DNA of 56,597 nt, taken from positions 1 to 56,597 of the forward strand of contig NZ_LMLZ01000009.1 of assembly GCF_001422735.1 (NCBI RefSeq), written 5' to 3'. The notes beneath the pieces are model-generated. The model was not told the origin of the DNA and searched no databases. It worked only from the letters and a program-made list of their open reading frames with translations. Below, piece after piece: positions 40,663 to 48,687 of this stretch. The position numbers were made by a program, and so were the translations under genes. Position 1 is the stretch's first letter; each line of letters opens with the position of its first letter. The DNA comes from Acidovorax sp. Leaf78 (GTDB lineage Bacteria; Pseudomonadota; Gammaproteobacteria; Burkholderiales; Burkholderiaceae_C).

Positions 40663-41274
40663 ATGCTTGAGCAACGCATCCAACAGCATTTCATCGACAG
40701 CGCCGACCTGAAGTACCAGGCCGCGCAGGCCCTGAGCCACCCCATCGCTGCCGCCGTGCAGGCCATCCTGGCCTGCGTGACCAGCGGCGGCAAGGTCCTG
40801 GCCTGCGGCAACGGTCCCTCGGCCGCAGAGGCCCGGCAGTTCGCCGCCTTCTGCGTCACCGGCTTCGAGCGCGAACGCCCGGAGCTGGCCGCGCTGGCCC
40901 TCTCGTCCGACAGCACCCTGCTCACCTCGGCCGCCGTCGGCGCGGGGGCGGTGCACGACGCCACCCAGCAGTTTGCCCGACAGGTGCGCGCGCTCGGCCA
41001 GGCGGGCGATGTGCTGCTGTTGCTGTCGGCCACCGGCAACGATGCCAACCTGATCGCCGCCACCGAAGCCGCGCACGAGCGCGATATGACCGTGGTGGCC
41101 CTGACTGGTCGCACGGGCGGCAAGCTGTCTGCGCTGCTGCGCGAGACCGATGTGTTGATCAGCGTGCCCCACGACCGCGCCGCGCGCGTGCGCGAAGTCC
41201 ATGCCCTTGTGCTGCACTGCCTGTGCGACGGCGTGGACGCCCAGTTACTTGGTGAACAGGAGATTCCGCTATGA
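40663..41274 (+). CDS. SIS-domain protein, DiaA/GmhA-like
   Basis: A 203-residue phosphosugar-binding (SIS) protein. GGKVLACGNGPSAAEARQFA and VLLLLSATGNDANLIAATEA are the phosphate-binding segments. The context yraN - this gene - dual-BON lipoprotein corresponds to E. coli yraN-diaA-dolP, so it is probably the DiaA counterpart, which in E. coli binds DnaA and supports timely initiation. A sedoheptulose-7-phosphate isomerase role (GmhA) cannot be excluded. The stop overlaps the next start (ATGA). Confidence 0.85.
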   Translation: MLEQRIQQHFIDSADLKYQAAQALSHPIAAAVQAILACVTSGGKVLACGNGPSAAEARQFAAFCVTGFERERPELAALALSSDSTLLTSAAVGAGAVHDATQQFARQVRALGQAGDVLLLLSATGNDANLIAATEAAHERDMTVVALTGRTGGKLSALLRETDVLISVPHDRAARVREVHALVLHCLCDGVDAQLLGEQEIPL

Positions 41275-41957
41275 CGCAAACGACGACGACCATGAACCCG
41301 ACCCTTCGCCGTGCATCCCGTGCGGTGTGCACCGTGCTCGCCGCAGCCGCCCTGGCTGGTGGCCTCGCAGCCTGCGCGCCGCTGATCGTCGGCGGTGCCA
41401 TGGTGGGTGGCGTGATGGCCATCGACCGCCGCACGGCCGGCACGCAGATCGAGGACGAAGGCATCGAACTGCGCGCTGCCGCCCGCATCCGCGAAACGTT
41501 GGGCGACCGCGCGCACGTCAACGTAACCAGCTACAACCGCCAGGCCCTGCTGACCGGCGAGGTCGCCACGGCCCAGGACCGGCAAACCGTGGAGCAGATC
41601 GTCTCGCAGGTGGAGAACACCCGCTCGGTGGTCAACGACCTGGCCGTCATGCCCACCACCACGCTGAGCCAGCGCTCCAACGACACCTTCATCACCGGCA
41701 AGGTCCGCGCCAGCCTGGTGGACGCGAAAGACATCTCGGCCAACTCCTTCAAGGTGGTGACCGAGCGCGGCATCGTCTACCTGATGGGCCGCGTGTCGCA
41801 GCGCGAAGCCACCCGCGCCTCCGACATCGCCCGCGGCGTGAGCGGCGTGACCAAGGTCGTGCGCGTGTTCGAGATCGTCTCGGAAGAAGAACTGCGCCGC
41901 ATCGCCCCGCAGCCCGCTCCAGTCACCACGGACAACACCCGGCCTGCAGGCGGCTGA
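41271..41957 (+). CDS. Lipoprotein with two BON domains (DolP-like)
   Basis: A 228-residue outer-membrane lipoprotein. The signal peptide ends in a lipobox AGGLAAC, followed by a short glycine-rich stretch. Two BON domains follow at about residues 60-125 and 135-205 (HVNVTSYNRQALLTGEVATA and VTERGIVYLMGRVSQREATR). This is the layout of DolP (YraP), which binds phospholipid and supports outer-membrane integrity in E. coli. It overlaps the upstream SIS gene by 4 bp and is followed by a strong terminator. Confidence 0.9.
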   Translation: MTQTTTTMNPTLRRASRAVCTVLAAAALAGGLAACAPLIVGGAMVGGVMAIDRRTAGTQIEDEGIELRAAARIRETLGDRAHVNVTSYNRQALLTGEVATAQDRQTVEQIVSQVENTRSVVNDLAVMPTTTLSQRSNDTFITGKVRASLVDAKDISANSFKVVTERGIVYLMGRVSQREATRASDIARGVSGVTKVVRVFEIVSEEELRRIAPQPAPVTTDNTRPAGG

Positions 41958-42005
41958 ATATCATCCAGCAGGCCCGGTTGCCTGCATGACCGCTGAATAA
42001 AAAAG

Positions 42006-42045
42006 AAATCCCGGCGCGCAACACGCGGCCGGGATTCTTTTTTTT
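42006..42045 (+). terminator. Rho-independent terminator after the BON lipoprotein gene
   Basis: AATCCCGGC (42007-42015) pairs with GCCGGGATT (42028-42036), followed by C and a run of eight T. It ends the yraN-SIS-BON operon. Confidence 0.92.
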
Positions 42046-42075
42046 GGCGACGACCCTGCGCGCCGTGCTGCGAAA

Positions 42076-42251
42076 CTGGCGCTGCACAAGCCAGCGCACC
42101 CGTGGAACCGGCTCTGCCGGGCCACCGGGTGCGTCCCCCCTCGGGGGCTGAGGCCCGCGGCTCCAAGCCTGCCTGCGCAGGCTTGGACAGGCCGAAGAGG
42201 CCGCGCCTCTGGCGCGTGCCACCGAGGCGCCGCAGGCGACTCAGGGGGGCT
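42076..42251 (+). repeat. Long intergenic repeat, copy 1
   Basis: About 175 bp similar to 43203-43384, including an 83-bp perfectly identical block at 42164-42246 (starts CAAGCCTGCCTGCGCAGGCT, ends GGCGACTCAGGG). It contains inner palindromes such as AAGCCTGCCTGCGCAGGCTT. It abuts the stop of the dehydrogenase gene. Confidence 0.9.
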
Positions 42252-43166
42252 TCACTTCAGCCGCTTGACCAGGCTCGACGTATCCCAGCGGTTGCCGCCC
42301 ATCTTCTGCACGTCGGCATAGAACTGGTCCACCAGCGCCGTCACCGGCACGCGCGAGCCGTTGCGCTTGGCCTCGTCCAGCACCAGGCCCAGGTCCTTGC
42401 GCATCCAGTCCACCGCAAAGCCGAAGTCGAACTTGTCGTCCACCATGGTCTTGCCGCGGTTGTCCATTTGCCAGCTTTGCGCTGCACCCTTGCCGATCAC
42501 GTCCAGCACCTGCTTCATGTCCAGGCCCGCGTTCTGTCCGAATGCCACGGCCTCGGACAGGCCCTGCACCAGCCCGGCAATGCAGATCTGGTTGACCATC
42601 TTCGCCAGCTGGCCCGCGCCGCTGTCGCCCAGCAGCGTGAAGGCGCGTGCAAACGCCGCGGCCACGGGCTGCGCGGTGTTGAACGCATCGGCATCGCCGC
42701 CGCACATCACCGTGAGCTGCCCGTTCTGCGCACCGGCCTGGCCGCCCGACACGGGCGCATCGACAAACTGCAGGCCCTGGGCTTTGGCGGCGGCATACAG
42801 CTCGCGCGCCACTTCGGCGGACGCGGTGGTGTGGTCCACAAAGACCGCACCCGGCTTCATGCCCGCAAACGCACCGTCGGCACCCAGCGTGACCGAGCGC
42901 AGGTCATCGTCATTGCCCACGCAGCAAAACACGATGTCGGCCCCGGCCGCCGCCTCGCGCGGCGTGGGTGCATGTTGTGGGGCCGTAGAGCTCGCGTACT
43001 CTGCGCACCAAGCTATCGATTTGGTAGCGGTGCGGTTGTACACCGTGACCTCATGCCCCGCCAGCGCGAGGTGGCCGGCCATCGGATAGCCCATGACCCC
43101 CAGGCCCAGGAAGGCGACCTTGCGGGAAGGAGTAGCGTCGTAGTTGCGGGGGTTGGTACTTGGCAT
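42252..43166 (-). CDS. 3-Hydroxyisobutyrate dehydrogenase-like beta-hydroxyacid dehydrogenase
   Basis: A 304-residue NAD(P)-dependent enzyme of the 3-hydroxyisobutyrate / tartronate semialdehyde reductase family. N-terminal Rossmann motif KVAFLGLGVMGYPMAGHLAL, substrate-binding motif FVDAPVSGGQAGAQNGQLTV and the catalytic Lys in GAGQLAKMVNQ. Residues about 45-63 (SIAWCAEYASSTAPQH) are an insertion relative to the family and coincide with a diverged copy of the stem-loop repeat. The whole gene lies between two 83-bp direct repeats. Which hydroxyacid it uses is unknown. Confidence 0.88.
   Translation of the reverse strand: MPSTNPRNYDATPSRKVAFLGLGVMGYPMAGHLALAGHEVTVYNRTATKSIAWCAEYASSTAPQHAPTPREAAAGADIVFCCVGNDDDLRSVTLGADGAFAGMKPGAVFVDHTTASAEVARELYAAAKAQGLQFVDAPVSGGQAGAQNGQLTVMCGGDADAFNTAQPVAAAFARAFTLLGDSGAGQLAKMVNQICIAGLVQGLSEAVAFGQNAGLDMKQVLDVIGKGAAQSWQMDNRGKTMVDDKFDFGFAVDWMRKDLGLVLDEAKRNGSRVPVTALVDQFYADVQKMGGNRWDTSSLVKRLK
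42978..43032 (-). repeat. Stem-loop repeat, copy 3 (diverged, in the dehydrogenase gene)
   Basis: On the plus strand AGCTATCGATTTGGTAGC (43012-43029) matches AGCTATAAATTTAGTAGC of the intergenic copy on its reverse strand. The remaining part is diverged but keeps the spacing. It is translated in frame. Confidence 0.55.
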
Positions 43167-43202
43167 GTGAATACAGAAATGGGTGGATCAAAAAAACGAA
43201 AA

Positions 43203-43384
43203 GCCCGCGATGGGCGTGCACTTGCCAGTGCCACCGTGGAGCGGGCTCTGCCCGGCCACCGGTGGCGTCCCCCTGAGGGGCTGAGGCCTGCGGCTACAAG
43301 CCTGCCTGCGCAGGCTTGGACAGGCCGAAGAGGCCGCGCCTCTGGCGCGTGCCACCGAGGCGCCGCAGGCGACTCAGGGCGCTT
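43203..43384 (+). repeat. Long intergenic repeat, copy 2
   Basis: Second copy of the repeat at 42076-42251; the block 43297-43379 is identical over 83 bp to 42164-42246. It separates the dehydrogenase gene from pilU and abuts the pilU stop. Related but shorter sequences ending in GCGACTCAGGG lie at 45300-45433 and, inverted, at 47227-47345. Confidence 0.9.
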
Positions 43385-44520
43385 CAAACAATAGCGAAAT
43401 GCTCGGTGCCCTGCGCCAAGTCCGGCGACTTGGCACGCTGGCTGTTGAGCTTGATCTGCAGGCGCAGGTCGTTCAGCGAATCGGCGTTGCGCAGCGCGTC
43501 CTCGTAGGTGATCATGTTGGCCTCGTACAGGTCGAACAGCGCCTGGTCGAAGGTCTGCATGCCCAGGTTGCGGCTCTTCTTCATGATCTCCTTGATCTCG
43601 TGGACATCGCCCTTGAAGATCAGATCCGAGATCAGCGGCGTGTTCAGCATGATCTCCACGGCGGCGGCGCGGCCCTTGCCGTCCTGCTTGGGGATCAGGC
43701 GCTGCGACACCATGGCGCGCAGGTTGAGCGACAGGTCCATCAGCAGCTGCGGGCGGCGCTCTTCGGGGAAGAAGTTGATGATCCGGTCCAGCGCCTGGTT
43801 GGCACTGTTGGCGTGCAGCGTGGCCAGGCACAAGTGGCCGGTTTCGGCAAACGCCACGGCGTGCTCCATGGTTTCGCGGTCGCGGATTTCGCCCATCAAA
43901 ATCACGTCGGGCGCCTGGCGCAGCGTGTTCTTCAGGGCCGCTTCCCAACTGTCGGTATCCAGGCCCACTTCGCGTTGCGTGACCACGCAGTTCTTGTGCG
44001 GGTGCACGAATTCCACCGGGTCTTCCACCGTGATGATGTGGCCGAACGAGTTTTCGTTGCGCCAGTCCACCATGGCGGCCAGCGTGGTCGACTTGCCCGA
44101 GCCCGTGGCACCCACCAGGATGCACAGGCCGCGCTTGGTCATCGTCACGTCCTTGAGCACCTGCGGCACGCCCAGTCCGTCGATGGTGGGCAGCGTGAGC
44201 GGAATCGTCCGCATCACCATGCCGACCTTGCCCTGCTGGACAAAGGCATTCACCCGGAACCGGCCCACGCCCGCGGGCGAGATGGCGAAGTTGCATTCCT
44301 TGGTGCGCTCGAAATCCGCCACCTGCTTGTCGCTCATGACCGAGCGGGCCAGCGTCATCGTGTGAGCGGGCGTCAGGGGCTGCGGCGAGACCTTGGTCAC
44401 CTTGCCGTCCACCTTCATGGCCGGTGGGAATTCTGCTGTGATGAACAAGTCGCTGCCGTTGCGGCTGACCATCAACTTGAGCAGGTCATTGATGAATTTA
44501 CTGGCCTGATCGCGTTCCAT
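43384..44520 (-). CDS. pilU: Type IV pilus retraction ATPase PilU
   Basis: A 378-residue cytoplasmic secretion ATPase of the PilT/PilU family. Walker A is GATGSGKSTTLAAM, the Asp box VILMGEIRDRETME and the His box LATLHANSANQALDRI. Its N-terminus (INDLLKLMVSRNGSDLFITA) and length match PilU rather than PilT. PilU assists PilT in pilus retraction and twitching motility. It lies downstream of pilT with a cyclic-nucleotide-binding gene in between, all on the minus strand. Confidence 0.93.
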   Translation of the reverse strand: MERDQASKFINDLLKLMVSRNGSDLFITAEFPPAMKVDGKVTKVSPQPLTPAHTMTLARSVMSDKQVADFERTKECNFAISPAGVGRFRVNAFVQQGKVGMVMRTIPLTLPTIDGLGVPQVLKDVTMTKRGLCILVGATGSGKSTTLAAMVDWRNENSFGHIITVEDPVEFVHPHKNCVVTQREVGLDTDSWEAALKNTLRQAPDVILMGEIRDRETMEHAVAFAETGHLCLATLHANSANQALDRIINFFPEERRPQLLMDLSLNLRAMVSQRLIPKQDGKGRAAAVEIMLNTPLISDLIFKGDVHEIKEIMKKSRNLGMQTFDQALFDLYEANMITYEDALRNADSLNDLRLQIKLNSQRAKSPDLAQGTEHFAIV

Positions 44521-44596
44521 CAGATGTTCTCCCTGGCGTGTCCGCCGGCACGGCGGCTACGGTTGATGATGTTGAATCGTCGGCGCATCATTGGTA

Positions 44597-45232
44597 TCAC
44601 TTCTGGTTGTCGCTCAGGCGGGCACTGACCACGCGCAGGCGCAGCGACAGCTTGCGGGCCAGCAGGGCGATCAGGCTGGCGGCCAGTTGCGGGTCCTTGG
44701 TCATCATGTCGTCCATGGCTTCGGCCGACAGCACTGCGATCTCGCAGTCGGTCAGCGTGGTGCAGGCCGAAAAGCGGATACCGCTGTCCAAGAGCGACAT
44801 TTCACCCAGGATGTCGCCGGGCCGCGTCTCGGCCAGGCGCAGTTGTTCGCCCCAGGGCTGCACGCGGTCGACCGCGATGGTGCCGGTGAGCAGCACCACC
44901 ATGAAGTTGCCGTATTCGTCCTGGCGGATCACGTCGCGGTTGGACGGGATGGCGGCGAACTCGAAGAAGCGCTCCATGCGCTCCACGGCGTCTTTGTCCA
45001 GGTGCGCCATGTACTTGTCCTTGGCCCACAGCCCCTGCAGCAGCTTGCCGCCGCGGCTGGTGGGCAGGCGCTTGGCGCCCACTTCCACAGCGCGGGCCTC
45101 CCAGGGCACCAGCATCGAGTCGTCCACGCCCTGGCCGGCAAACGCGGTGGAGAACAGCACGGAATCCGTGTGGTCGTCCGCGGGCTTGCCATTGCGGGTT
45201 TTCATTTTCAGAAGGCCAAGAATGCCTTTCAT
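44597..45232 (-). CDS. Cyclic-nucleotide-binding domain protein without HTH
   Basis: A 211-residue protein from the ATG at 45232. The beta-roll (about residues 80-190) contains YGNFMVVLLTGTIAVDRVQP and RPGDILGEMSLLDSGIRFSA, the phosphate-binding cassette pattern with G-E-M-S-L-L and an Arg. The C-terminal helix carries a basic stretch but no DNA-binding HTH. It sits between pilT and pilU in the same direction, suggesting that a cyclic nucleotide signal feeds into pilus retraction. Ligand type (cAMP, cGMP or none) is not deducible. Confidence 0.85.
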   Translation of the reverse strand: MKGILGLLKMKTRNGKPADDHTDSVLFSTAFAGQGVDDSMLVPWEARAVEVGAKRLPTSRGGKLLQGLWAKDKYMAHLDKDAVERMERFFEFAAIPSNRDVIRQDEYGNFMVVLLTGTIAVDRVQPWGEQLRLAETRPGDILGEMSLLDSGIRFSACTTLTDCEIAVLSAEAMDDMMTKDPQLAASLIALLARKLSLRLRVVSARLSDNQK

Positions 45233-45299
45233 AGTGAGCTCCGTAGTGCGACGCTGTGCGCCGCCGTGTCGTCTGTCAATGTGGTGAAGTCTGGATCGC

Positions 45300-45433
45300 A
45301 GAGCGTTCGGAGTCGGCGCGGCCCAAGCCAGCGCCCCCGTGCAAGGGCCGCCCCGCCGCACTGGGGGCGTCCCCATCCCGCATTGCGCAGCAATGCGAGA
45401 GAGGGGGAAGGCGCGAAGCGACTCAGGGGGTGT
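45300..45433 (+). repeat. Intergenic repeat, copy 3 (variant)
   Basis: Shares the beginning AAGCCAGCGC and the ending GAAGCGACTCAGGGGG with the repeats at 42076 and 43203, but the middle differs and has the palindrome GCATTGCGCAGCAATGC. It lies between the cyclic-nucleotide-binding gene and pilT. Confidence 0.7.
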
Positions 45434-45439
45434 CGCATT

Positions 45440-46483
45440 TCAGCCTGGGAAGTTATCCGGGATCTTGGCCTTGGCGCGGGCTTCGGCCGGGCTGATGATG
45501 TTGCGGCGGACCAGGTCGGTCAGGTTCTGGTCCAGCGTCTGCATGCCCACGCTGTTGCTGGTCTGGATGGTGGAGTACATCTGCGCCACCTTGGCTTCGC
45601 GGATCAGGTTGCGGATGGCGCTGGTGCCCAGCATGATCTCGTGCGCCGCCACGCGGCCCGAGCCGTCCTTGGTCTTGCACAGCGTCTGCGAGATCACGGC
45701 CTGCAGCGACTCGGAGAGCATCGCGCGGACCATTTCCTTTTCTTCGGCCGGGAACACGTCGATGATCCGGTCAATGGTCTTGGCGGCGCTCGAGGTATGC
45801 AGCGTGCCGAACACCAGGTGGCCCGTTTCCGCGGCCGTCATGGCCAGGCGGATGGTTTCCAGGTCGCGCATTTCGCCCACCAGGATGGCGTCCGGGTCTT
45901 CGCGCAGCGCGGACTTCAGCGCGGCGGCGAACGACAGCGTCATCGGGCCGACTTCACGCTGGTTGATCAGGCACTTCTTGGATTCGTGCACAAACTCGAT
46001 CGGGTCCTCCACCGTCAGGATGTGGCCGTACTCGGTTTCGTTCAGGTAGTTGACCATGGCGGCCAGCGTGGTCGACTTGCCCGAGCCCGTGGGGCCGGTC
46101 ACCAGCACCAGGCCGCGCGGCTTCAAGGCCAGGTCGCCGAAGATCTTGGGCGCGTTGAGCTGCTCAAGGGTCAGGATCTTGGAAGGAATGGTCCGGAACA
46201 CCGCAGCCGCGCCGCGGTTCTGGTTGAAGGCGTTGACACGAAAGCGGGCCAGGCCTTCGATCTCGAATGAGAAGTCGACCTCGAGGAATTCTTCATACGT
46301 CTTGCGCTGCGAGTCGCTCATGATGTCGTACACCATGGCATGCACCGTCTTGTGGTCGAGCGCATCGACATTGATGCGGCGGACATCGCCGTGGACCCGG
46401 ATCATGGGCGGCAGGCCTGCTGAAAGGTGCAGGTCGGAGGCCTTGTTCTTGACGCTGAAAGCGAGCAGTTGGGTAATGTCCAC
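45440..46483 (-). CDS. pilT: Type IV pilus retraction ATPase PilT
   Basis: A 347-residue hexameric ATPase that powers pilus retraction. N-terminal MDITQLLAFSVKNKASDLHL and SAGLPPMIRVHGDVRRI are PilT signatures. Walker A is GPTGSGKSTTLAAM, the Asp box AILVGEMRDLETIRLAMTAA and the His box FGTLHTSSAAKTIDRIID. It is divergent from yggS (37-bp gap), the arrangement also seen in Pseudomonas. Confidence 0.97.
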   Translation of the reverse strand: MDITQLLAFSVKNKASDLHLSAGLPPMIRVHGDVRRINVDALDHKTVHAMVYDIMSDSQRKTYEEFLEVDFSFEIEGLARFRVNAFNQNRGAAAVFRTIPSKILTLEQLNAPKIFGDLALKPRGLVLVTGPTGSGKSTTLAAMVNYLNETEYGHILTVEDPIEFVHESKKCLINQREVGPMTLSFAAALKSALREDPDAILVGEMRDLETIRLAMTAAETGHLVFGTLHTSSAAKTIDRIIDVFPAEEKEMVRAMLSESLQAVISQTLCKTKDGSGRVAAHEIMLGTSAIRNLIREAKVAQMYSTIQTSNSVGMQTLDQNLTDLVRRNIISPAEARAKAKIPDNFPG

Positions 46484-46520
46484 GGAATCCCTCTAATCGT
46501 TTGATACGCTGTCAAACATT

Positions 46521-47228
46521 ATGACCACGATTGCTAACAACCTCCAACAGGTTCTGGGCAGGATGGCGCAGGCGTGCACAGCCGCCGCGCGCGACCCGGC
46601 CGGCGTGTCCTTGCTGGCGGTTTCCAAGACCTTTGGCGCCGATGCCGTGGCCGAGGCTGTGGCCGCCGGGCAGCGCGACTTCGGCGAGAACTACATCCAG
46701 GAAGGCGTGGACAAGATCATCGCCCTGCGCGCTGCGGAGCCCGCCGTGGCGCTGCAGTGGCACTGCATCGGGCCCATCCAGAGCAACAAGACGCGCCTGG
46801 TGGCCGAGCACTTCGACTGGGTTCACACGGTGGACCGCATCAAGATCGCCGAGCGCCTGTCGGCCCAGCGGCCGGAGCACCTGGCACCGTTACAAATATG
46901 CGTGCAGGTCAACATCGACGGCGGGGCCACCAAGTCCGGCGTGGCGCCCGCTGACACGCTGGAATTGGTGCGTGCTGTAGCGAAACTGCCACGGCTGGTG
47001 GTGCGCGGGATCATGAGCATCCCGGACCATGCTCCTGAATTCGAAGCGCAGCGCGCCCTTCATGCGGGCGCCAAGGCGCTTTTTGACCAGATAGCGGCGC
47101 TGCAGGAACCCAGACTCGAACACTTCGACACCCTGTCCCTGGGCATGACGGCCGACCTGGAAGCCGCCATCCACGCCGGCAGCACGATGGTGCGCGTGGG
47201 CACCGGCATCTTCGGCGGAAGAAACTAG
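46521..47228 (+). CDS. YggS-family pyridoxal phosphate homeostasis protein
   Basis: A 235-residue single-domain TIM-barrel protein that binds PLP. The PLP lysine is in SLLAVSKTFGADAV, followed by FGENYIQEGVDKI, LQWHCIGPIQSNKTRL and the C-terminal SLGMTADLEAAIHAGSTMVR then VGTGIFG. It has no known catalytic reaction and helps balance the PLP pool. The gene begins close to the divergent pilT. Confidence 0.94.
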   Translation: MTTIANNLQQVLGRMAQACTAAARDPAGVSLLAVSKTFGADAVAEAVAAGQRDFGENYIQEGVDKIIALRAAEPAVALQWHCIGPIQSNKTRLVAEHFDWVHTVDRIKIAERLSAQRPEHLAPLQICVQVNIDGGATKSGVAPADTLELVRAVAKLPRLVVRGIMSIPDHAPEFEAQRALHAGAKALFDQIAALQEPRLEHFDTLSLGMTADLEAAIHAGSTMVRVGTGIFGGRN

Positions 47229-47345
47229 AGGGCAACCCCCTGTGGCGCTGCGCGCCTTCCCCCTTCTCTCGAATTGCTGCGCAATTCGGGAAGAGGGACA
47301 CCGCCAGCGCGGCGGGGCGGCCCTTGCGCGGCGGTCACTGGCTTG
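47227..47345 (-). repeat. Intergenic repeat, copy 4 (variant, inverted)
   Basis: On the minus strand it shares the GGGGAAGGCGCG... stretch with the copy at 45300-45433, and contains the palindrome CGAATTGCTGCGCAATTCG. It lies between yggS and ltaE, again in an intergenic position next to a stop codon. Confidence 0.6.
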
Positions 47346-47404
47346 AAGCATGTCGGTATTGAACAGCGGGGGAAAAGGCGCACGTAGGGGGGGGCGCTCC
47401 TGCC

Positions 47405-48472
47405 TTACCTGCCGGCGAACCGCCCCACGCAGTCCAGCGCCGCGGTCACATCCGCCTCGTTCACGTCCAAGTGCGCCACCCAGCGCAGGCGCGTGGCGAC
47501 GCCGTACAGGCTGCTCGTCACCCGCACGCCGTGCTCTGCCAGCCAGGCCGTGAAGGCCGGGGCGACATCTGCATGCAAGTCGGTGAAAAGAATGTTGGTC
47601 TGCCAGGGGTGGACGGTGATCTTGCCCTGCAGCACCGGATGGCTCTGGTTGAGATCGTTCAGCCCCTGCGCCAGCCGCGCCAGGTTCGCGTGGTCGTCGG
47701 CCAGGCGGCGCACGTGGTGCTCCAGCGCGTAGTGGCCCGCGGCGGCCAGCACGCCGGCCTGGCGCATGCCGCCGCCCAGGATCTTGCGGGTGCGGCGCGC
47801 CTGGCGGATGAAGTCGCGCGAGCCCAGCACCAGCGAACCCACGGGGGCGCCCAGGCCCTTGCTCAGGCACAGCGATGCCGAATCGAAATGGCTGCACAGC
47901 GAACGCGCCTCGTCGTACACATCGGTGCCGTGGCGCGCTGCATTGGCCGTGGCGGCGTTGAACAGGCGCGCGCCGTCCAGGTGCATGGCGAGGCCCCGGC
48001 TGCGCGCCAGCTTGGCCACCTCGGCAATGTAGGCGGGCGGCAGCACCTGGCCGCCGGTCGTGTTCTCCAGCACCACGAGGCGGGTGCGCGCGAAGTGCGG
48101 ATCGTCCGGCTTGATGGCGGCGGCGATGTCGGCAATGCGCAAGGTGCCATCAGGCTGCGTCTCCACCGGCTGCGGCTGGATGGAGCCGAGCACCGCCATG
48201 CCGCCGGCCTCCCAGCGGTAGGTGTGCCAGCTCTGGCCCACGATGGCCTCATCGCCGCGCTGGCAGTGGCCCCACAGCGCGATCAGGTTGGTCTGCGTGC
48301 CCGAAGGCGCGAACAGTGCGGCCTCGAAGCCCAGCAACTGCGCCGCATGCTCCTGCAATGCGTTCACCGAAGGGTCGTCGGCAAACACATCGTCGCCCAG
48401 CGGGGCTTTGAACATAGCCTCGCGCATGGCGGGCGTGGGCTGGGTGACGGTGTCGCTGCGAAAGTCGGGCAT
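47405..48472 (-). CDS. ltaE: Low-specificity L-threonine aldolase
   Basis: A 355-residue PLP enzyme that splits L-threonine or L-allo-threonine into glycine and acetaldehyde. The N-terminal FRSDTVTQPTPAMREAM, GDDVFADDPSVNALQ and the PLP-Lys segment SLCLSKGLGAPVGSLVLGS are family signatures. I start it at ATG 48472, where the conserved DFRSDTVT follows directly; the open frame continues upstream without conservation. It is convergent with yggS. Confidence 0.93.
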   Translation of the reverse strand: MPDFRSDTVTQPTPAMREAMFKAPLGDDVFADDPSVNALQEHAAQLLGFEAALFAPSGTQTNLIALWGHCQRGDEAIVGQSWHTYRWEAGGMAVLGSIQPQPVETQPDGTLRIADIAAAIKPDDPHFARTRLVVLENTTGGQVLPPAYIAEVAKLARSRGLAMHLDGARLFNAATANAARHGTDVYDEARSLCSHFDSASLCLSKGLGAPVGSLVLGSRDFIRQARRTRKILGGGMRQAGVLAAAGHYALEHHVRRLADDHANLARLAQGLNDLNQSHPVLQGKITVHPWQTNILFTDLHADVAPAFTAWLAEHGVRVTSSLYGVATRLRWVAHLDVNEADVTAALDCVGRFAGR

Positions 48473-48687
48473 GGGCGTCCTGTGGGCAAACAAATGCAAA
48501 AGGCGCATCGTAGCGGCGCCTGCTGGTGGGTTGGTTTTCAGGGGTTTTTGGGGCGGTGTGCGGGGTCGTTGTGGCAGTGTCGTGGTGATGCCGTGGTGGT
48601 GCCGGGGCTGTCGCTTGCATGCCACCTGCGCCCGCCGCTGCCCGCCAGAATGCACGGCAACTTCACCCCTCCTCTGGGTACCTCTGC

